Assembly: GCA_963738615.1 (NCBI GenBank)
Contig: CAVTXI010000019.1
Location: 1,364,001-1,428,000 of the forward strand
Direction: 5' to 3'
Source: CAVTWY01 sp963738615
GTDB lineage: Bacteria > Pseudomonadota > Gammaproteobacteria > Burkholderiales > Burkholderiaceae_C
DNA length: 64,000 bases
Under the pieces are notes generated by a model. The model searched no databases and had not been told where the DNA came from. It saw nothing but the letters and a program-made list of their open reading frames with translations. Positions 8,130 through 19,100 of this stretch are shown here, one piece after another. The first letter of the stretch is position 1, and every line of letters starts with the position of its first letter. Made by a program: the position numbers and the translations under genes.

Positions 8130-10766
8130 TCAGGCCGAGCGAGTGTCCGTGGCGCGTTGTCGGCCCACGCGTGTGAGCAACTCGACGCGCGTGCGCACGC
8201 CCAGCTTGGCGAAGCTGCGGGCCACGTGGTGCTCGACCGTGCGTTCCGATCGGTGCAGCTGCGCCGCGATGGCGGCGTTGCTCATGCCCTCGTAGACCAG
8301 ATCGGTGATGCGCCGCTCGCGCGGTGTCAGGCCGTCGGGGTCGTCGCGCGTTCGCGAGTGCGGGCCGCGCTGGACGCCGCGCACGCCCAGCAGCCGCAAC
8401 CGTGTGCGTGCGATGTTGGCGGCCGGCGCCGCGCCCAACGCCACCAGCACGTCCAGTGCCTCGCGCAACTGCGCCTCGTCGCCGTGCATCAGCACAAGCG
8501 CTCGTTCGTACAAGCAGCCGTGTTCACCCCATCGCGCCGCCGCTGCGCTCGGGTCGCCCGCCAGTTCGAGCGCGTGCTCGGCGGTGATGGGTAGGTTGTG
8601 GGGCGGTACGCCCCAAGCCTGCGGGGTCGCGTCCAGACGCTGCAGCCAGACCAGCAGCGGCCCGAGCAGGCGGGCCTCGGCGTCTTCCACCGCGACCCGT
8701 GCGCCCAGTGCGGCGATCGACCGCGCCGTCTGCAGGTCGCCCCGCAGCCAGGCCGCCTCGGCACAGGCCGCGGCGATCGCCGGAATGCGGTAACCCATCG
8801 GCAGCGCATCCGGCGCTGCGCTGAGGTCGCGCCAGTAGTCGTGCGACGCCGAGTCGCCGCGGCGCGCGGCGATACGTGCACGCAGGTACTGGATCGAGTT
8901 GGTGAGCTTCTGGGACAGGTTCGGCACCGCGAGGCACGCCGCGATCGTATGTTCGGCTTCGCTCCAGAGGCCGAGCTCGAACTGGGACAGTGCGCGGTTA
9001 TCGAGCAGATGGACCGCATGCATGTCCAAATCGTGCGCCTCGCAATACGCGATGCCGCGCTCGGCGATCTCGAGCGCGTATGCGTGGTGGCGATAGATCA
9101 GGCTGACCATCTGCAGCGTGCAATACAGGCGCGCGGCGGTGTCCTCGAGGTCGGCCTCGAGGGCCATCGACAGCGCGCGCTCGAGGTTGGCGCGGGCTTG
9201 CGGGTCGTCGCAGACGAACATCCGCGCGGAGGCTGACGCGTGCAGCGCTGCGACAAGGCACGGCGTGTTGCTTGGTGTTTGCCCCAGCGCTTCGGCCAGC
9301 GCCAGTGCCCGGTCGCCGCTGTCGACGCTTGCTGCGTACTCCGACCATCCGCTTTGAAGCCGCGACAGCTGCGCCAGCGCGAGTGCGAGTTCGGTGGATG
9401 CGCCCACGCGGCTCAGGCACCCGACCGCACCGACGATCGCTGCGCGTGCTTCGGCCCGATCGCCGTGCAGCGCGTGATGGCCGAACGCCAGCCGCCGCAG
9501 GTTCATGCCGATGCGCAGCACATCGTTGGTTTGACGGCGCAGCGCGAGCGCTTCGGCCGTCGCCTGCATGAACTCGACGCCAGCACCGATGAGGTCAAAC
9601 TCGTGCGCAGCGGCCTCGAGCAGGTCGGCGTGCTCGGTCGCACCCAGAGCGGCCGCGTACGCGAGCGCGTGCGAATAAAGCGTGGCCGCTTCGCGGTGCG
9701 CCGACATGCGCGCCGCCGCCCGCGCTGCTTCGGGTGCGAGAGCCAACACCTCATCACCCAGGCCTGCCAGCTCGGCGTGGTGCACCAGCCGTTGCAGCGG
9801 CGTCCGTGGCCGCTGGCGCAGCGCTTCGAAGGCGCGCCGATGCAGATGTGCCGCGCGGCTCGCCGGCAACGCTCCGGCCACGGCCTGACGTGCCAGGTCG
9901 TGCCGAAACGAGACCTGCGACCCGGCGACGACCAGCAGGTGATGCTCGACGCATTCGTCGAGCAGCGGCACGGCGCCTTCGACCAGCACCTCGACCAGCG
10001 AGCTCTCCATCGCGGTCGGCGACACCGCGACCAGTTCCGCGACAGCGCGCGCTGGCGCGCTCAGGCCCATGAGCCTGGCGAGCACAGCGTCGCGGATCGA
10101 AGCGGGCACCGCTGTGGGCTCGCTGCCGAACACTTCGGTGACGAAGAACGCATTGCCGCCAGTGGCCTCGTACACGCCCGCAGCCGCGCGCCCTGCGTCG
10201 CGCGCCAGCAGCGCGACCGCGTCGCGCGAAAGGCACGGCACCTCGATGCGCAGGACGTGTTCGCAAGGCAGATCGCCGAACGTCGCGTGCAGCGGGTGAT
10301 CGGCCCTCACGTTGTCGCTGCGAAAGCTCAGCACCAGCATGGCGCCGGTGCCCGCAACGCGTCGCCCCAGGTAGCGCACGCAATCGAGCGTGCCGACGTC
10401 GGCCCAGTGCAGGTCTTCGAGCACCAGCACCTTCGGCGAGGTCGACGTCCGCCCCAGATAGGACGCGAGGTCGGCGTGCAGCCCTGGGTACGGGCGACCT
10501 TCGCGCAGCGCGAGGGCGATGCCGGGCGGCCACTGCTCGGCCAAGTCGACGAACGGGCCCATCGGTCGCGGCACGAACAGCGCCTCGCAGCTGGCGACCA
10601 GCCGCATCGCACCCCGCGGAAGGTCGTCGAGGAACTGACGGATCAGCGCCGTCTTGCCGACGCCGGCCTCGCCGAAGACGATCGCGCACGAGCCCACGCC
10701 GAGAGCGGCGCGCTCGACCAAGCCGCGCAGGCGGACCAACTGCGGTTCACGCTCGAGAAGACGCAT
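8130..10766 (-). CDS. LuxR-type regulator with N-terminal AAA ATPase (MalT/LAL-like)
   Basis: A large one-component transcription regulator of 878 residues from ATG at 10766. The N-terminal P-loop NTPase has Walker A GEAGVGKT (32-39) and a Walker B-like VLVLEDLHWAD. The middle is alpha-helical, consistent with TPR-like repeats. The C-terminus has a LuxR helix-turn-helix (LTPRERRITDLVYEGMSN, then RSERTVEHHV). This is the LAL/MalT architecture, normally a ligand- and ATP-controlled activator. The frame stays open far upstream of 10766, but the residues there look like antisense of the neighbouring gene and lack LAL homology. It is divergent from a hydrolase gene (10894), a plausible target. Confidence 0.88.
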   Translation of the reverse strand: MRLLEREPQLVRLRGLVERAALGVGSCAIVFGEAGVGKTALIRQFLDDLPRGAMRLVASCEALFVPRPMGPFVDLAEQWPPGIALALREGRPYPGLHADLASYLGRTSTSPKVLVLEDLHWADVGTLDCVRYLGRRVAGTGAMLVLSFRSDNVRADHPLHATFGDLPCEHVLRIEVPCLSRDAVALLARDAGRAAAGVYEATGGNAFFVTEVFGSEPTAVPASIRDAVLARLMGLSAPARAVAELVAVSPTAMESSLVEVLVEGAVPLLDECVEHHLLVVAGSQVSFRHDLARQAVAGALPASRAAHLHRRAFEALRQRPRTPLQRLVHHAELAGLGDEVLALAPEAARAAARMSAHREAATLYSHALAYAAALGATEHADLLEAAAHEFDLIGAGVEFMQATAEALALRRQTNDVLRIGMNLRRLAFGHHALHGDRAEARAAIVGAVGCLSRVGASTELALALAQLSRLQSGWSEYAASVDSGDRALALAEALGQTPSNTPCLVAALHASASARMFVCDDPQARANLERALSMALEADLEDTAARLYCTLQMVSLIYRHHAYALEIAERGIAYCEAHDLDMHAVHLLDNRALSQFELGLWSEAEHTIAACLAVPNLSQKLTNSIQYLRARIAARRGDSASHDYWRDLSAAPDALPMGYRIPAIAAACAEAAWLRGDLQTARSIAALGARVAVEDAEARLLGPLLVWLQRLDATPQAWGVPPHNLPITAEHALELAGDPSAAAARWGEHGCLYERALVLMHGDEAQLREALDVLVALGAAPAANIARTRLRLLGVRGVQRGPHSRTRDDPDGLTPRERRITDLVYEGMSNAAIAAQLHRSERTVEHHVARSFAKLGVRTRVELLTRVGRQRATDTRSA

Positions 10767-10893
10767 GGCAACAACAAGGACGGTCGAATGACATGATGCG
10801 TGGTCCGCACCGTGCGACAACGAGCGGATTGACCGAAACGGCGCAGTGTCCGCACCGTTTTCACGCCCGTCTTGGACATTTGCGACACCTTTC

Positions 10894-11854
10894 ATGAATG
10901 CATCTGCCGATCCTGTTCGATCAACGTTGGCGTGGCCTGCGCGGTTAGCGCCAAGCTGCCGTCGGCGCGCGCTGGTCGCGTTTGCACTTGTTGCCCTTGC
11001 GCTCGCGCTCCCGCTTCTCGGCGCCTGCGCCAGTTCGCCATCCGAGCCGACGAGCGCGCCGATGCCTGCCGCACGCAACGGCGGTCAGACCAAAGGTTCG
11101 GCCTGGGCCCACACCAGCAAGTCAGCTGCGCGCGTGATCGACGACGCGATGGTGTCGCTGCCCGCTGGTGTCAATGGGTTCCCTAACGTGAGCTGGTTGC
11201 GCTGGCGCGAGATGCCGCGCGGCGCGGGCAGGCGCGTGCCGGTGGTGATCCTTCTGCACGGTTCGGCCGGCGTGCGCGTGGGTGCGATCGAGGAATGGCA
11301 GCGCTGGCTCGCGACGCTGGGGGTGGCGAGCGTGGTGCCCGACTCGTTCGCGCTGCCCGACCGGTTGACCTACACCTCACCCGTCGACAAAGAGGTCTAC
11401 GAGCGCGTGCACACGTTACGCGCCAGCGAGATCGACATCGCGTTGAAGGCGGTACGCGCCGCAAGCTGGGCTGACCCGCAGCGCGTGGTGCTGGCCGGCA
11501 CGAGCGAAGGCGCGGTTGCGGTGGCGCGGCACGCGGGCGAAGGCTTTGCCGGCCGCATGGTCTTGTCGTGGAGTTGCGAAGACAACTACTTCGTTCGCGA
11601 CGACCGCACGGCGCTTGCGCCGCAGGTGCCGGTGCTGAACATCATCAGCGCGAGCGATCCGTTCTTTACCGCCGCGAACCCGTTCCTCGGGTACGACCCG
11701 CGCAGTCGGCCATTGCGGGCCCGCTCTCGCAAAGCACCCACGCGCCACCGTCGTCATCCTGCCCGGCGCGCCGCACACCGTGCTGGGCGTGCCGGGGGCA
11801 AGGCATGCGGTGGAAGGGTTCTTGCGGGATACGTTGAGGCTGGACCTGCACTGA
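10894..11854 (+). pseudogene. Alpha/beta hydrolase (dienelactone hydrolase-like) lipoprotein, frameshifted
   Basis: A secreted alpha/beta hydrolase. ATG at 10894 begins a long signal region with lipobox LLGACAS. VVILLHGSAGVRVG is the oxyanion region and VLAGTSEGAVA carries the probable nucleophile serine. After FLGYDPRS the frame runs into arginine-rich nonsense. The expected C-terminus (GHCGPALA, then VVILPGAPHTVLGV with the catalytic His) continues in the next frame and ends at TGA 11852-11854. One extra base near 11703-11712 explains this. Whether this is mutation or sequencing error cannot be decided here. The frameshift removes the catalytic His if real. Confidence 0.75.
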
Positions 11855-11905
11855 CGACCGCGCGAAACCGTGCCTTCGGCGCGACGCGCGACGTCTTGGG
11901 GGCAG

Positions 11906-12838
11906 CTACTTCGGCGCGACGATCAGCGCTGCCGGCAACGGCGTCGCTGTCCCCGTGATTTGCCATCCATTCGCCGCGGCGCGCTCGCGTGCGTGTTCGA
12001 GGCGCGTCTCGGTCAACGGGTGCGAGCGCAGGCGCTCGATGGCAACGCCACCGCCGACCGTGCGCCCGCGTTCGGTTTCGGCCTTGCGCATCAACTCGAA
12101 CAGTTGCGTGAAGCCGCCGACGTGGCCGTACATCGCTGCCACCGCGTCCAGCGCTTCGTCGTCACACGCGCTCTCTTGCTCGCGTGAATAGCTCAACAAC
12201 GCGAGGTTCGTCGCCTGCCCCAGCACGCTTTGCGCCGCCGCGGCGCCGGCGTCTGTCGAGATCATGCCCAGCATCAAGGCCAGCGCCAGGCCGCGGCCCA
12301 CGTTCGCCGCGATATGGCGGTGCTTCACGTGCCCGATCTCGTGCGCCAGCAGGGCAGCCAGCGCGTCTTCGCTGGGCAGCTTTTCGAGCAGGCCACGGAA
12401 CACGCGCACGCGCCCGCCGATCGTGGCGTAGGCGTTCATCACGTCGGCGTCTTCGTAGCGCACGACGATCGGCATGTCGGGCGGCAGCTTCAAGTGCTGC
12501 GCGACGCGGTCGGCCACGGCTTGAAGCGCGCGCGAGCGGGCCGCGTCGGCGGGTGTCTGCGGTGACCCGTCAAGGCCGAGCTTCTCGGCTAAGGCAACTT
12601 CGTGGCGGAACGGGATCTTCGGCGCGGCCCAGCGTGCACCCCAGCCCACCACAACGACGACGATTGCCAGCGTGACGAGCGCCGCCGTCACCAGCCACGC
12701 GAACTCTTTCAGCGGGTGTTCGTCGCTGCTGTTGATGCCCTCGTCGGGCAGGCGGTTCTCGAGCGTCGGGTCGGGTCCGCCGCCGGGCCGTTCCCAAGGC
12801 GGACCAGCCCCCTCGGGGGGCAGCGGTGCGTTCATCAA
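11906..12838 (-). CDS. Membrane-anchored M48 family zinc metalloprotease
   Basis: A 310-residue protein with one transmembrane helix (about 46-66) after a Pro/Gly-rich N-terminus, then an M48 peptidase domain. The zinc motif is HEIGH (166-170) with the third ligand in REQES (about 219-223). HEXXH followed by VKHRH is typical of periplasmic M48 proteases such as the BepA/HtpX group; it lacks the TPR half of BepA. Its start overlaps the stop of the upstream YbjQ-family gene in an ATGA junction, so the two are translationally coupled. Confidence 0.9.
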   Translation of the reverse strand: MMNAPLPPEGAGPPWERPGGGPDPTLENRLPDEGINSSDEHPLKEFAWLVTAALVTLAIVVVVVGWGARWAAPKIPFRHEVALAEKLGLDGSPQTPADAARSRALQAVADRVAQHLKLPPDMPIVVRYEDADVMNAYATIGGRVRVFRGLLEKLPSEDALAALLAHEIGHVKHRHIAANVGRGLALALMLGMISTDAGAAAAQSVLGQATNLALLSYSREQESACDDEALDAVAAMYGHVGGFTQLFELMRKAETERGRTVGGGVAIERLRSHPLTETRLEHARERAAANGWQITGTATPLPAALIVAPK

Positions 12839-13302
12839 CCGGCGGGCACTTGTGCTGCGCGGTGCAGCGCTGTTCCGTAGGCCATGACCTCGACCGACGG
12901 CGTGGTCGATCCGGCGACCTTGGTGGTGTGGAAGCGCACGCCGATCACGAGGGTCGAGCCCTGCGCGCGCGCTTGTTCCTTCATGCGCAGCAGCGCTTCA
13001 CGACGCGCGCGTTCCAGCAGCGACTCGAAGCCGCGGAAGCGCCCGCCGACCAGGTTGCGGAAACCCGCGACGAAGGTCTTGAAGTAGTCGGACGAGACGA
13101 CCACGCCGCCCGACACCAGACGCGCGTCGACCACCGCGACGCCGGCCGGTGCGAAGCGCGTCGTCAGCGCGACCACGCCCTGCAACTCGCGTTCGCGTTT
13201 GCGGATCGACGCGAAGTGCTTGCGCTCGAGCATCCGGCCCGCGAAGTAGCCGACGGCCAGCAGCGCGATCGGGAACAGCAGCTGGATCAGGTCGAGGATC
13301 AT
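12835..13302 (-). CDS. YbjQ-family protein with N-terminal membrane anchor
   Basis: A 155-residue protein. Residues 4-25 (LIQLLFPIALLAVGYFAGRM) form a membrane helix, and the rest is a YbjQ/DUF74 domain, a family described as putative heavy-metal-binding. The domain pattern GGVVVSSDYFKTFVAGFRNLVGG and GSTLVIGVRF is clear. It lies between a second, soluble YbjQ-family gene and the M48 protease and is translationally coupled to the protease. A joint role in envelope quality control is inference only. Confidence 0.8.
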   Translation of the reverse strand: MILDLIQLLFPIALLAVGYFAGRMLERKHFASIRKRERELQGVVALTTRFAPAGVAVVDARLVSGGVVVSSDYFKTFVAGFRNLVGGRFRGFESLLERARREALLRMKEQARAQGSTLVIGVRFHTTKVAGSTTPSVEVMAYGTALHRAAQVPAG

Positions 13303-13321
13303 CGTGCCGACTCCTCGTGGA

Positions 13322-13645
13322 TCAGGTGACGCGCTCGACCGTCACCGCCGAGCCGTAAGCCAGGATCTCGGCGGCACCCATCGTGATCGACGTGGTGACG
13401 AAGCGCACGTTGAGCACGGCGTTCGCGCCCATGCTTTTGGCCTCGGCCTTCATGCGCTCCACGGCTTCGTCGCGCGCTTCTTGCATCAGCTCGGTGTAGG
13501 CCTTCAGCTCGCCGCCGACGATGTTCTTCAGCCCCGACAAGAAGTCGCGGCCGACGTGTTTGGCGCGCACCGTGCTGCCTTGGGCGATGCCCAGGTGCGC
13601 GCTGATGTGATGCCCGGGTACGGTTTCGAGATTGCTGACGATCAA
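13322..13645 (-). CDS. YbjQ-family (DUF74) protein
   Basis: A soluble YbjQ-family protein of 107 residues: TVPGHHISAHLGIAQGSTV, then GRDFLSGLKNIVGGEL and GANAVLNVRF. The start is TTG at 13645, chosen because a strong AGGAGG lies just upstream and the conserved N-terminus (IVSNLETVPG) begins there; no ATG or GTG fits. YbjQ proteins assemble as pentamers and are annotated as putative metal-binding, with no established function. It lies 27 bases after glmU and 19 bases before the membrane-anchored paralogue. Confidence 0.85.
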   Translation of the reverse strand: MIVSNLETVPGHHISAHLGIAQGSTVRAKHVGRDFLSGLKNIVGGELKAYTELMQEARDEAVERMKAEAKSMGANAVLNVRFVTTSITMGAAEILAYGSAVTVERVT

Positions 13646-13671
13646 GGTTCCCTCCTGATGTTCCAGTCTGC

Positions 13672-15066
13672 TTACGGCTTCGGCTTCTTCTTCGGCCGCA
13701 TCCACCCGTCGATCGTCGCCTGCCGCGCCCGCGCCACCGTGAGCTTGCCCGCCGGTGCGTTCTTGCTGATGGTCGAGCCGCCGCCAATGGTCGCGCCGTC
13801 GCCGATCTCGATCGGTGCGACCAGCACGCAGTTGCTGCCCACATGCACGTCGGCGCCGATCACGGTGCGGTGCTTGTTCGCGCCGTCGTAGTTGGCGGTG
13901 ATGCTGCCGGCGCCGTAGTTCACGCGCTCGCCGACGATGGCGTCGCCCAGGTACGCAAGGTGGTTGGCCTTGGCGCCCTTCGCGAGGGTGCTGTTCTTCA
14001 CTTCGACGAAGTTGCCGATGTGGACTTCGGGGCCGAGCACGGCGCCCGGGCGCAAGCGCGCGAAGGGGCCGACCAGCGCGCCTTCGCCGATGGTGACGCC
14101 TGTGGCTTCGCCGTCGATGTGCGTAAACGGGTGGATCACCGCGCCCGCGGCGATGGTGGCGTTGCGGATCACGCAGTTCGCGCTGACCCGCGCACCGTTG
14201 CCCAGCGTGACCGTGCCTTCGAAGACGCAGTTGACGTCGATGTCGACGTCGGTGCCGCACACGAGCGTGCCGCGGATGTCGATGCGCGCGGGGTCGCCCA
14301 GGTGTACGCCTGCGTCCATCAGCGCCCGCGCGCGCTGGCGTTGCAACTGCCGCTCGAGGTCGGCGAGCTGCGCCTGACTGTTGACGCCGATGACCTCGAT
14401 TTCGCTGGCCGGCTGCGCTGCGACCACGGGCACGCCGTCGGCCACGGCCTGCGCGACCACGTCGGTGAGGTAGTACTCCTTCTGGGCGTTCTGATTCGTC
14501 AGGCCCATCACCGCGCGCTCGAGCCACGCGGTGGGCGCGGCCATCATCCCGGTGTAGACCTCGCTGATCGCGCGTTGATCAGGCGTGGTGTCTTTGTGTT
14601 CGACGATGGCTTTCACGTGGGCGCCATCGCGAATGATGCGGCCATAGTCGGTGGCGTCTTTCAGATCCACGGTCAGCAGCGCGAGGTTGCGGCCCGCGCA
14701 GGCATCGACCAGCGCGCGCGCCGTGGCGGCGCGCACCAGCGGTGTGTCGCCGTTCAGGATCAGCGTCGTTCCCCCGTCCTTCACCAGATGCGGCACCGCC
14801 TGCTGAACCGCGTGGCCGGTGCCCAGTTGCGGCATCTGACGGGCGAAGACGATCGGCGCGCCCGGGTTGTCGGCCGTGACCGCGGCTTCCACGTTGTCGG
14901 CCCCGTGGCCCGTGATGACCACGATCCGGGCGGCCCCCAGCTGCACGCAGGTATCGATCACGTGCTGCAATAGGCTGCGCCCGGCCAACCGGTGCAGCAC
15001 CTTGGGGCGGTCCGACTTCATGCGCGTGCCTTTGCCGGCAGCCATGACAACGACGGTGAGGGACAT
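13672..15066 (-). CDS. glmU: Bifunctional GlmU (UDP-GlcNAc pyrophosphorylase / GlcN-1-P acetyltransferase)
   Basis: A cytoplasmic enzyme making UDP-N-acetylglucosamine for peptidoglycan and LPS. The 464-residue length is standard. The N-terminal uridylyltransferase signature AAGKGTRMKSDRPKVLH is at residues 9-25, with QLGTGHAVQ further on. The C-terminal half is a left-handed beta-helix with hexapeptide repeats, ending in the acetyltransferase region (YDGANKHRT, ISKNAPAGKLTVARARQ). It is divergent from the DUF6279-type lipoprotein gene with almost no gap, so their promoters must overlap the coding starts. Confidence 0.97.
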   Translation of the reverse strand: MSLTVVVMAAGKGTRMKSDRPKVLHRLAGRSLLQHVIDTCVQLGAARIVVITGHGADNVEAAVTADNPGAPIVFARQMPQLGTGHAVQQAVPHLVKDGGTTLILNGDTPLVRAATARALVDACAGRNLALLTVDLKDATDYGRIIRDGAHVKAIVEHKDTTPDQRAISEVYTGMMAAPTAWLERAVMGLTNQNAQKEYYLTDVVAQAVADGVPVVAAQPASEIEVIGVNSQAQLADLERQLQRQRARALMDAGVHLGDPARIDIRGTLVCGTDVDIDVNCVFEGTVTLGNGARVSANCVIRNATIAAGAVIHPFTHIDGEATGVTIGEGALVGPFARLRPGAVLGPEVHIGNFVEVKNSTLAKGAKANHLAYLGDAIVGERVNYGAGSITANYDGANKHRTVIGADVHVGSNCVLVAPIEIGDGATIGGGSTISKNAPAGKLTVARARQATIDGWMRPKKKPKP

Positions 15067-15082
15067 GATGGTGAGGACGACG

Positions 15083-15991
15083 ATGCGCGATCAACGCGCG
15101 GTGCGGTCGATTATCGGGTTCATGCTCGTGGTCGCGGTCTTGCTGACCAGTGCATGTTCCGCGGTCCGACTGGGTTACGGGCAGGTGCCGACGTTGGCGT
15201 ACCACTGGCTGGACAGCTGGGTCGACTTCGACGACGTTCAGGGCGCCAAGGCGCGCGAGGCACTCGAGGCGATGCACCGCTGGCATCGGCGCACGCAGCT
15301 GCCCGACTATGCGCAATGGCTGACGAAAACCGCGGCCGAGATGCCGCGCGCCAACCTGACGGCCGACGAGGTCTGCGGGGCCGGCAAGGACCTCGAGGCG
15401 CGCTGGTTCGCGCTGATCGACCAGATGATGCCGGCTGCGGCCGAACTCGCCGCATCGCTCAATGACGCGCAGATCGTGCGCATTCAAAAGCGCTTCGACG
15501 AAGGCCTGAAGCGCTATCGCGACGAGTACACGAAAGACGACCCGCAGACGCGCGAAAAGAAGAGCCTCGAGCGCACGGTGTCGCGGTCCGAAACCATCTA
15601 CGGCTCGCTGGACGAAGCGCAGATCGCCTTGCTGGCCAAGGCCGCCAAGACCCCGTTGTGGGACCCCGAAATCGTGATCGCCGAGCGCAAGCAGCGCGTG
15701 CGCGAGCTGGTCGACATCGTGAAAGAAGGCCGCCGCGCCGCGCAGGAAGGCCCGCGCGACGCTGCGTTGGCGAAGCTGCGTGTGTCACTGCGCGAATGGG
15801 CCGGGCAGGGCATCCAGTCACCCCGCGCCGACTACCGCGCGTTCCAGAAGCGCATGCAGGAAGCAAGCTGCGCGTTGTCGGCGCAGGTGCACAACGCGGG
15901 CGGTGCGCCGGTGCGGCAGGCGGCGCGAGAGAAGTTCGAAAGCTGGGCGGGTGACGCGAAGTCGCTGGCGGGGAACAGCGATCCGCGGTGA
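15083..15991 (+). CDS. DUF6279-type lipoprotein
   Basis: A 302-residue protein with an N-terminal signal (IIGFMLVVAVLLTSACSAV) ending in a lipobox. The mature part begins LGYGQVPTLAYHWLDSWVDFD and is helical and charged, the pattern of the DUF6279 family found in beta- and gammaproteobacteria. No function is known. Three in-frame ATGs occur (15065, 15068, 15083); GAGGA just before 15083 makes that one best. It diverges from glmU. Confidence 0.75.
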   Translation: MRDQRAVRSIIGFMLVVAVLLTSACSAVRLGYGQVPTLAYHWLDSWVDFDDVQGAKAREALEAMHRWHRRTQLPDYAQWLTKTAAEMPRANLTADEVCGAGKDLEARWFALIDQMMPAAAELAASLNDAQIVRIQKRFDEGLKRYRDEYTKDDPQTREKKSLERTVSRSETIYGSLDEAQIALLAKAAKTPLWDPEIVIAERKQRVRELVDIVKEGRRAAQEGPRDAALAKLRVSLREWAGQGIQSPRADYRAFQKRMQEASCALSAQVHNAGGAPVRQAAREKFESWAGDAKSLAGNSDPR

Positions 15992-16138
15992 GTCTCGGGC
16001 GTGGACTTGCCAACCCATGCGGTGGCTTGTCATCACCAAAGTTGATGAGGGGCCCATCGTGGTTGCCCCGATGCCGTCGCTGGGCTCCGCCGCGTAGCCT
16101 ACGGCCCGCCACACCTATGTGGTATCGGGGAGGAAAAC

Positions 16139-19100
16139 ATGGTTCTGCTGTCCACAACCGCGTGGCGCAAGCTCGCCCTTGCGTTCTCGTTGGTCCTCGG
16201 CCTGCCCACCGCCAGCGCACAGATCCAGTCGCCGGAAACCCTGCCGGACTTCTATCAGGAGCCCGGCCTGCAGCCCAACCGGGACTTTGTCAACCAGCAC
16301 GTCACTGAGCACATCGATCCGTTCACTGGCGCGTTGCAGATCCACTCGACCGACGTACACATTCCAGGCCCGGCCGGATTTGACCTCAACGTCGTCCGCT
16401 CGTTCAACAGCAATCGGATCAACCCGCTCAACCCGGCCGACGCCACCACGAACTCGCTGGCCGGGCACGGATGGACGATTCACTTCGGCCGTGTGCTCAA
16501 ACGCAAGAACTTCAGTTTCTGCCTCAATAACGACTTCGGCGTCGCGATCGGAGACAACCCGATCCTCGAGCTGCCGGACGGGAGCCGCCAGCCCTTCACC
16601 TTCGCATCGCCCACCGGCAGTCCGCTGATGCTGACAACCCAACGCTGGAAGGCCGAATGCCTGAACGGCGAGCACTTGTCGGTCTACTCGCCCGCGGGTG
16701 TGCGTTACGACATGGAGCAGCTTGTCCTCGAGGCGCCGGGCGTCTACGCCCTGTATACGACGCGCATCACCGATCGCAACGGCAACTCGATGGCGATCTC
16801 GTACGCCAGCGCGAACTCGCCGGAGATCACAACGGTGTTGGCAGATGACGGGCGCCATCTGACATTTCGCTATTTCTCGCCTGGGACTGCCGACCGACGC
16901 CTGCGGAGCATCACCGACAACAGCTCGCGCACGTGGAGGTACGAGTACGTAGCCCTCCAAAACGTCGTGGGCCGTCATCTTCTGCGGCGGGCCTATCGCC
17001 CGGACGGACCCGAAGGTGGGCAGACATCGTGGGAATACACATACTACGCCCCCTCATTCGACAGCGCTAACAACTACCAGCTTCACACTCTCACCCATCC
17101 CTTCAGAGGGCGGACGACCTACCTCTACGGCCACGTGAACTTCGACTACAAGACTGACATTTACACGCGGTCGGTCGTCGTGAAGAGGAAGACGTCAAGC
17201 ATGACGACGACCAATGGCGGCGTGTGGACCTTCACCTACAACGTCGGAAGCCTCGGAGTCAACGACGAAACCGTCGTGGTGACGCCGGCCGGCCAGATCA
17301 CCTATCGTCACGTCGGCGCCAATACTGTCGGCTCGGGCTCGGTCTGGCGAATCGGGCTTCTGATGGAAAAGATCACCGGAAACCGGGAGATCGAGACGCT
17401 GACCTGGGATGCACAGGCCATCTCGAACGAGAACAACCTGCGGGCCGGCGCGTTTCCGTCCCTGGTTGATAACCAAGTCATGGCGCCGATCCTCGAGCAG
17501 AAACGCATCGTGCGCGACGGCGTGACCTATCTGACCCAGTACTCGAACCACGACACCTACGGAAATCCGGGCACCATCGTCGAAAGCGGACCGAGCGGCG
17601 GCAACCGAACGACGAACCTCACCTACTACATCAATCCGGCGTTGTGGGTCATCCGACAGGTCGACGACGAGATCACCGCGACGGTTGGCGCGATCAGAAG
17701 AACGCAAGACCCGGTCGGCAACGTGCTGTCGGAGACGGTCGACGGTGTGCTCACACGGTACACCTACCACGCCACAGGTGATGTTCTAACCAAGCGTTCT
17801 CCGAGAGGCTTCGTCTCGAGGTTCACTCAGTACAAACGCGGCATTCCTCGCGTCGAGGTTCATCCTGAAGGCGTGACCATCAACCGCACGGTCAGTAGCG
17901 CCGGGAACGTCGAATCCGAAACCGACGGTGAGCAGAACACCTTGTACTTCGAGTATGACGGGTTGAATCGTCTGACGAGCGTAGGGTCGCCGCATAGCTT
18001 TGGCACCGTCGTCATATACGGGCAAAATGGCCACAAGTTGTGGCTGCGGGGCCGACGGGATACTGGTCAATCGTCAACCGACGGATTTGGCCGACCCTGG
18101 TCGTTTTTTGACTCGAAGAATTGGTTCAACTTTCGGCACGATGCGCTGGGCCGAACTACGTTCGCATCGGTCAACGGGTCGGCCACGGTTGGCAAAGAGT
18201 ACACCTACGACATCCTCAACCGTGTCGAGACGATCGTCAACACGGCCGATGGCGGAAAGAAGACATATACGTACGGCTATGCAGACGGCGCGGCAACCAC
18301 CTCGGTGAGGGACGAGCGCGGCCATCTGACCACCTACTTTCATCGTGCATACGGCGACCCCTCGAGAGCACTCGTGATGCGCGTCGACGCGCCAGGTGGT
18401 GCCGCCGACGTGCAACTCGATCGAAACGGGCGCGGGCAAGTAACCTCGGCCACGCAAGGCTCCGCAGCACGCTTTGTCACGCGCACGTTCGGCTACGACT
18501 CGCGGTATTACCTTACCTCGGTCCGACAGCCCGAGATCGAGCAGACGCTCTATGGCCGGGACGACGCCGGAAACATGACGTCCAAGCAGATTGGCCAGGG
18601 CCCCGTCAGCGTATTCGAGTACGACCAGCTCGATCGCTTGTGGCGGATCACGTACGGCAGTGGCGCTCCATCCCAGGTCACCAAGACCTACTGGCGCACC
18701 GGAAGACTGAAGACTGTCGCGAACGCGACGGCTACGCGGTCATTCGACTACGACGCGAACCTCAATCTCATCAGCGAGGCCATCTCGGTCGACGGGTTGA
18801 CTTTGCGCGCAGGCTATCGATACGACGACTACGATCAGGTCGACCAGATCACCTATCCGGTGTTGGGAAACGCGTTCGACTTTGCCTTCGAGGAAAAGTC
18901 CGGGCTGCTTCGGTCCGTCAGCACCGGCAGCAGGACGCTATTTAACGTAGGTTTCGGCAGTGGCGGACGGCTCGCGCAAGTGAACTTCGCGGGTGGTACG
19001 ACCCTCCAGTACTTTCCGGATGCGCAGGGACGACTTGGGTTGTTGGCCTTCTTCGGCATAGAAAGGACGTACGGGTACGACCTATCTGGTAATCTGGTGT

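Noticed and set aside
9240..10796. Long open frame on the plus strand opposite the LuxR-type regulator
   Set aside because: It is antisense to a well-supported gene with Walker and HTH motifs, and its residues are Arg/His/Gln-rich with no domain pattern. Long shadow frames are common at this GC content.
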